Assembly (NCBI GenBank): GCA_045602325.1
Contig: JAZSBH010000059.1
Coordinates: forward strand, 1-7,207
DNA length: 7,207 nucleotides
Origin: CAMEON01 sp045602325
GTDB taxonomy: Bacteria; Bacillota; Clostridia; Oscillospirales; CAG-272
Direction of reading: 5' to 3'
The notes under the pieces are model-generated. The model was not told the origin of the DNA. It ran no database searches and saw only the letters and a list, made by a program, of their open reading frames with translations. The position numbers were made by a program, and so were the translations under genes. Positions 4,489 to 7,207 of the stretch are shown in pieces (within the stretch, counting starts at the first letter, position 1; each line of letters starts with the position of its first letter).

Positions 4489-6192
4489 TTAAACGATTCC
4501 ACCCAAATCAAACTCTCCAAGCCACTTATTCGCTTCCTCGCAGACCGCCCGCAGGCAGACCTCGTCGAAGGGGGTATCCAGCCCCGCGTGCTTCAAGAGG
4601 TCGGTGAAGGTCTTGCTGCCGCCCTCCTTGGTGTAGGCCATGTAGTGGGACCAGGCGTCGGAGAGGCCATTCTGGATCATTGCCCAGAAGCGGAGAGCAA
4701 GCGTCTGCGCCAGGCAATAGTCGATGTAGTAGAAGGGAGAGGAGTAAATGTGGTGCTGTCTCTGCCAGCCCTCACCCTCGGCGTAGAAGGGGATCTCGCC
4801 ATCCAGCTTGACCCAGGGCATGTACACACCCAAAAGCTCCTTCCAGACGCCGTGGCGCTCGGCGGGGGTCATGTCGGGTCTTGCGTAGACCTCGTGCTGG
4901 AAGTGATCCACCAGGGTGCCGTAAGGGATGAAGGTCAGGGCGCCTGCCAGGTGGCTGTAAAGGAACTTGCGGGTGTCCTCTCCAAAGAAGCCCTCTGCCC
5001 AGGGCCAGGCGAAGAACTCCATGGACATGGAGTGGACCTCACAGGCCTCCATGGAGGGCCACATGTAGTCCAGAGGAATCCGCTTGCGGTTCATCCAGCA
5101 GGCGAAGGCGTGGCCTGCCTCGTGGGTGACCACCTCCACGTCGCCCTGGGTACCGTTAAAGTTAGCGAAGATGAAGGGCACCTCGTAGTCGGGGATGCCG
5201 GTGCAGTAGCCGCCGCCCTGCTTGCCCTCGGTGGAGAGGACGTCCAGAAGCTCGCCCGTCCGCATGGTGCGGAAGAACTCCGAGGTCTCGGGGGAGAGCT
5301 CATCGTAGAACTTGTCGCCCTGGCGGAGGATATCCTCGGCAGAGCCGGCGGGGCGGGGGTTGCCGGATCGGAACATGAGGGCGTTATCGGCAAAGCTCAT
5401 GGGGTAGGTCTTACCCAGACGCTCGGCCTGGGCACGGTAAATGGCATCCGCCACAGGGACCAGGTACTTGACCACGGCGGCGCGGAACTTCTTCACGTCG
5501 GCCTCGGTGTAGCAGTTGCGCCCCATGCGGTAGTAGCCCAGGGTGGTGTAGCCGCTGTAGCCCAGCTTTTTGCCCATGGTGTCGCGGAGCTTTACCAGCT
5601 CGTCGTAGATGCGATCCAGCTCGGCCTGGTTGTCCTTGTACCACTGACCATCGGCCTTCCACGCGGCAAGACGGCGGGCGTCATCGGGGTCGGTCTTGAA
5701 GGGGGTGAGCTGAGAGAGGGTATAGGTGCCGCCCTCAAAGGGGATCTGCGCCGAGGCCAGGAGCTTTTCATAGGCCATGGTCAAATCATTCTCGGCCTGC
5801 ATCTCGGGGATGATCTCGGGGGAGAAGGACTTCAGCGCGATCTCGGCGTTGACAAACATGAGATCGCCGTACTCAGCAGTAAAATCGGCGCGGAAGGGGG
5901 ATTCCAGCAGAGCGGCGGTGAAACCCTGGGCGTACTCCTGCACCTCGGGCATGGCGGCGTTGATGTACTTGACCTCGGCGTCGTAGAACTCGTCGCGGGT
6001 GTCGATGGAGTGGCGCACCTCGGCCAGGGTGCAAAGGGTCATGATGTGCTTCTGGGCGTTCTGATACTCCAGAAATACGGCCTTGGCGGCGGTGTAGTCG
6101 GTAGCCTCGCGGAGGCGGGTAGTGAAGGCGGCGGTTTCGGCCTTGGCGGCCTCCATGTCGGGGCGGGTGTAGGGCATTTCGGTGAATTTCAT
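4489..6192 (-). CDS. M3-family oligoendopeptidase (PepF-like zinc metallopeptidase)
   Basis: This 567-residue protein is a cytoplasmic zinc peptidase of the thimet oligopeptidase/PepF family, which cuts short peptides into smaller ones. The catalytic motif is HEAGH (His357, Glu358, His361) in VVTHEAGHAFACW. The third zinc ligand is most likely Glu385 in SMEACEVHSMSMEFF, 24 residues on, matching family spacing. A C-terminal region with YIDYCLAQTLALRFW is also typical. No signal peptide or membrane segment is seen. Length is normal for this clostridial branch (~560-570). The start ATG (6190-6192) has GAAAGG eight bases upstream; the frame extends to 6246, but that extension overlaps the preceding gene and lacks a ribosome site. 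It is the last gene of a three-gene operon, 23 bp after the 178-residue protein. A long plus-strand open frame covering it is an antisense shadow. Confidence 0.95.
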   Translation of the reverse strand: MKFTEMPYTRPDMEAAKAETAAFTTRLREATDYTAAKAVFLEYQNAQKHIMTLCTLAEVRHSIDTRDEFYDAEVKYINAAMPEVQEYAQGFTAALLESPFRADFTAEYGDLMFVNAEIALKSFSPEIIPEMQAENDLTMAYEKLLASAQIPFEGGTYTLSQLTPFKTDPDDARRLAAWKADGQWYKDNQAELDRIYDELVKLRDTMGKKLGYSGYTTLGYYRMGRNCYTEADVKKFRAAVVKYLVPVADAIYRAQAERLGKTYPMSFADNALMFRSGNPRPAGSAEDILRQGDKFYDELSPETSEFFRTMRTGELLDVLSTEGKQGGGYCTGIPDYEVPFIFANFNGTQGDVEVVTHEAGHAFACWMNRKRIPLDYMWPSMEACEVHSMSMEFFAWPWAEGFFGEDTRKFLYSHLAGALTFIPYGTLVDHFQHEVYARPDMTPAERHGVWKELLGVYMPWVKLDGEIPFYAEGEGWQRQHHIYSSPFYYIDYCLAQTLALRFWAMIQNGLSDAWSHYMAYTKEGGSKTFTDLLKHAGLDTPFDEVCLRAVCEEANKWLGEFDLGGIV

Positions 6193-6215
6193 GGTGGGTT
6201 CCTTTCTATATGCAG

Positions 6216-6752
6216 TTATTTTTCGCGTTTTTCGGGGGCGATACACTCATAACGGTTCCATGAGTATACCTCAAATTTGCCTTCTTTTCCAAAGAGCCAT
6301 GCGCCCTTGGCGGCCTTTTTGCGGAGGCGGGCGACGGCATCGGCCAGCTCCTCGGAGTCGTCCTCCTCGGGGTCGTCGGAGATCCAATAGGCGGAGCAGA
6401 TACCGCTGGGGACGGCGCGCACCTTGCTCCACCTGACGACGGTGATTCCATCGCGCAGGATTTCGTCGATCGCTTGGTCTACGGGGGGACCGTAGTTGAA
6501 CCATTCGTAGTCGTAGTCTCCGAAGTACATATTCCAGAGGACAAGGTCGCCTTTGTCCCAATGGAAATCAAAGCACAGGTCCCTTCCGTGGAGGGGGTTC
6601 TTCACCCGCAGGACGGCAATGGGGGCATCCCCCTGCTTGCGGCCCGGTCTCGGCCAGCCTCGGATGGCGTACCATTCCCGCCGGGTGTAGTCCTCCCGCA
6701 CAGCCGTCAGCCCCCGCGCGGCGAGGATGGTTTCCAGCTCGGTAATCGTCAT
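6216..6752 (-). CDS. Unrecognised 178-residue protein
   Basis: I do not recognise this protein. It is probably cytoplasmic, with no signal peptide or membrane helix. Its middle part is rich in aromatic and acidic residues, for example FDFHWDKGDLVLWNMYFGDY and a following YEWFNYGPPVDQAIDEIL. A DDPEEDDSEE acidic stretch comes next, then a basic helix-like segment, ARLRKKAAKGAW. The ATG (6750-6752) lies only four bases after the stop of the 59-residue gene, with GAGG nine bases upstream, which implies translational coupling. The peptidase gene follows after 23 bp. Codon use matches the neighbours, and the frame is intact over 537 bp, so I take it as a real gene. A role linked to the peptidase is only a guess from the operon. 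Confidence 0.8.
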   Translation of the reverse strand: MTITELETILAARGLTAVREDYTRREWYAIRGWPRPGRKQGDAPIAVLRVKNPLHGRDLCFDFHWDKGDLVLWNMYFGDYDYEWFNYGPPVDQAIDEILRDGITVVRWSKVRAVPSGICSAYWISDDPEEDDSEELADAVARLRKKAAKGAWLFGKEGKFEVYSWNRYECIAPEKREK

Positions 6753-6756
6753 AGCA

Positions 6757-6936
6757 TCAATCCTCGATCAAGGTGTAGGCAAACATCTCGTAGTGCAGCC
6801 TGTCCCCCACGTCCACCCCTGCGGGCAGGAGGGCGAGGGCGATGTAGATATCCTTTTCAGGGTCGGTCTCGTCGATCTCTCGGAGGTAGGCGTACTCGCC
6901 TTCGATCTTGATGAGGATGTAGTCTTTGGGTTCCAT
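6757..6936 (-). CDS. Small 59-residue protein, DUF3006-like beta domain
   Basis: The frame starts MEPKDYILIKIEGEYAYL, continues with IDETDPEKDIYIALALLP and ends LHYEMFAYTLIED. The pattern of an initial strand, EGEYAYL, then a LLP motif and a GDRL turn resembles DUF3006-type small beta proteins (EGDYAVL ... LP ... GD) found widely in Firmicutes, whose role is unknown. The ATG (6934-6936) has a strong AGGAGG five bases upstream and a consensus promoter at 6965-6994, so it is the first gene of the operon. Its stop (6757-6759) is four bases from the next start. I translated it by hand; it is short but well supported by start signals and spacing. Confidence 0.8.
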   Translation of the reverse strand: MEPKDYILIKIEGEYAYLREIDETDPEKDIYIALALLPAGVDVGDRLHYEMFAYTLIED

Positions 6937-6964
6937 GGGCTCCTCCTTTTGGTGGGATGACCTT

Positions 6965-6994
6965 ATTATAGCATGGAAGAGGGGGCGTTGTCAA
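6965..6994 (-). promoter_or_regulatory. Strong sigma-A promoter of the DUF3006-like/178-aa/M3 peptidase operon
   Basis: On the minus strand TTGACA (6989-6994) and TATAAT (6965-6970) are separated by 18 bases, with an extended -10 TGC just before TATAAT. The predicted start is near 6958, leaving a short leader that contains the AGGAGG site. No operator-like repeat is evident around it. Confidence 0.9.
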
Positions 6995-7008
6995 GGGATA
7001 GGGGCACA

Positions 7009-7032
7009 GAAAAAGCCCCGCGTGGCGGGGCT
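7009..7032 (-). terminator. Intrinsic terminator of a minus-strand gene lying beyond the right edge
   Basis: AGCCCCGC (7014-7021) and GCGGGGCT (7025-7032) form a perfect eight-base stem with a three-base loop. On the minus strand it is followed by TTTTTCT. It sits just upstream of the operon promoter and so insulates it from transcription entering from the right. Confidence 0.85.
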
Positions 7033-7075
7033 CGGGGGAAGGGAGTTCAAATTTGGGCTTAGCGGATAGTTGTCT

Positions 7076-7154
7076 GACGGAAGAGGCGGTGACACGATCC
7101 ACCCTCATCCGTCGCCGCCGCAGGAGCTGGCGACACCTTCCCCCGCGGGGAAGG
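7076..7154. repeat. Palindrome-rich intergenic repeat element
   Basis: Three inverted repeats sit side by side: GACGGA/TCCGTC (7076-7081 and 7108-7113, with further imperfect pairing inside), GTCGCC/GGCGAC (7111-7116 and 7129-7134) and CCTTCCCC-CGC-GGGGAAGG (7136-7154). A segment reading CCCTCATCCGTC followed by a hairpin and ACCTTCCCC resembles a dispersed intergenic repeat I recall from Oscillospiraceae genomes; this is memory and not a search. A weaker hairpin AGCAC/GTGCT follows at 7157-7173. The 175 bases from 7033 to the right edge hold no gene I can support. Confidence 0.55.
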
Positions 7155-7207
7155 CAAGCACGTAGTATGTGCTAACTTTTCTTATATCCAAAAACATACT
7201 GATACTT

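Noticed and set aside
4444..6252. A 602-codon plus-strand open frame, longer than the peptidase gene itself
   Set aside because: It is the exact antisense of the M3 peptidase gene. Its product is a low-complexity Gly/Val/Leu/His-rich chain with no family pattern, a normal by-product of GC-rich codons. The minus strand has the HEAGH motif and proper start signals.

Overview
The window reads as chromosome from an anaerobic, moderately GC-rich Firmicute, most likely of the class Clostridia and perhaps an Oscillospiraceae/Ruminococcaceae-like gut bacterium. The evidence is strong AGGAGG ribosome binding sites, textbook sigma-A promoters, a reverse-type rubrerythrin, rubredoxin and ferritin together, a PepF-type M3 peptidase, and a right-hand intergenic repeat of a kind I associate with that group. 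The lineage is inference. I see no tRNA, rRNA, CRISPR, phage or transposase gene.

Layout. (1) Positions 1-911, plus strand: the C-terminal part of a large carbohydrate-active protein (end of a glycoside-hydrolase-like barrel, then a beta-sandwich domain), closed by a bidirectional terminator at 923-961. (2) Positions 1011-3294, all minus strand: an oxidative-stress and iron module, transcribed in the order Rrf2 regulator, rubrerythrin, small zinc-ribbon protein, ferritin, rubredoxin. It is headed by a perfect-consensus promoter at 3356-3384 with operator-like inverted repeats at 3335-3367. (3) Positions 3499-4296, minus strand: a lone SAM-dependent methyltransferase with a GTG start. (4) Positions 4489-6936, minus strand: a three-gene operon of a 59-residue DUF3006-like protein, an unrecognised 178-residue protein and an M3 oligoendopeptidase, with a strong promoter at 6965-6994. 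(5) Positions 7009-7207: the terminator of an unseen upstream gene, then a palindrome-rich intergenic repeat.

How the genes may work together. The Rrf2 protein probably senses oxidative, nitrosative or iron-sulfur status through its cysteines and controls its own operon. Rubrerythrin reduces peroxide at a diiron site, rubredoxin is a possible electron carrier, and ferritin stores iron liberated under stress and removes Fenton substrate. The zinc-ribbon protein has no known role here.

The most unusual points are three. A 58-bp copy of the rubrerythrin 3' end lies downstream of the zinc-ribbon gene, so that gene is bracketed by direct repeats. The rubredoxin has a Cys-Pro-Cys-Gly first knuckle instead of the usual CxxCG. 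The Rrf2 promoter carries three interlocking TGGTGT half-sites. I did not find a clearly new multi-gene system; the rubrerythrin/zinc-ribbon/ferritin arrangement is the best candidate for follow-up.
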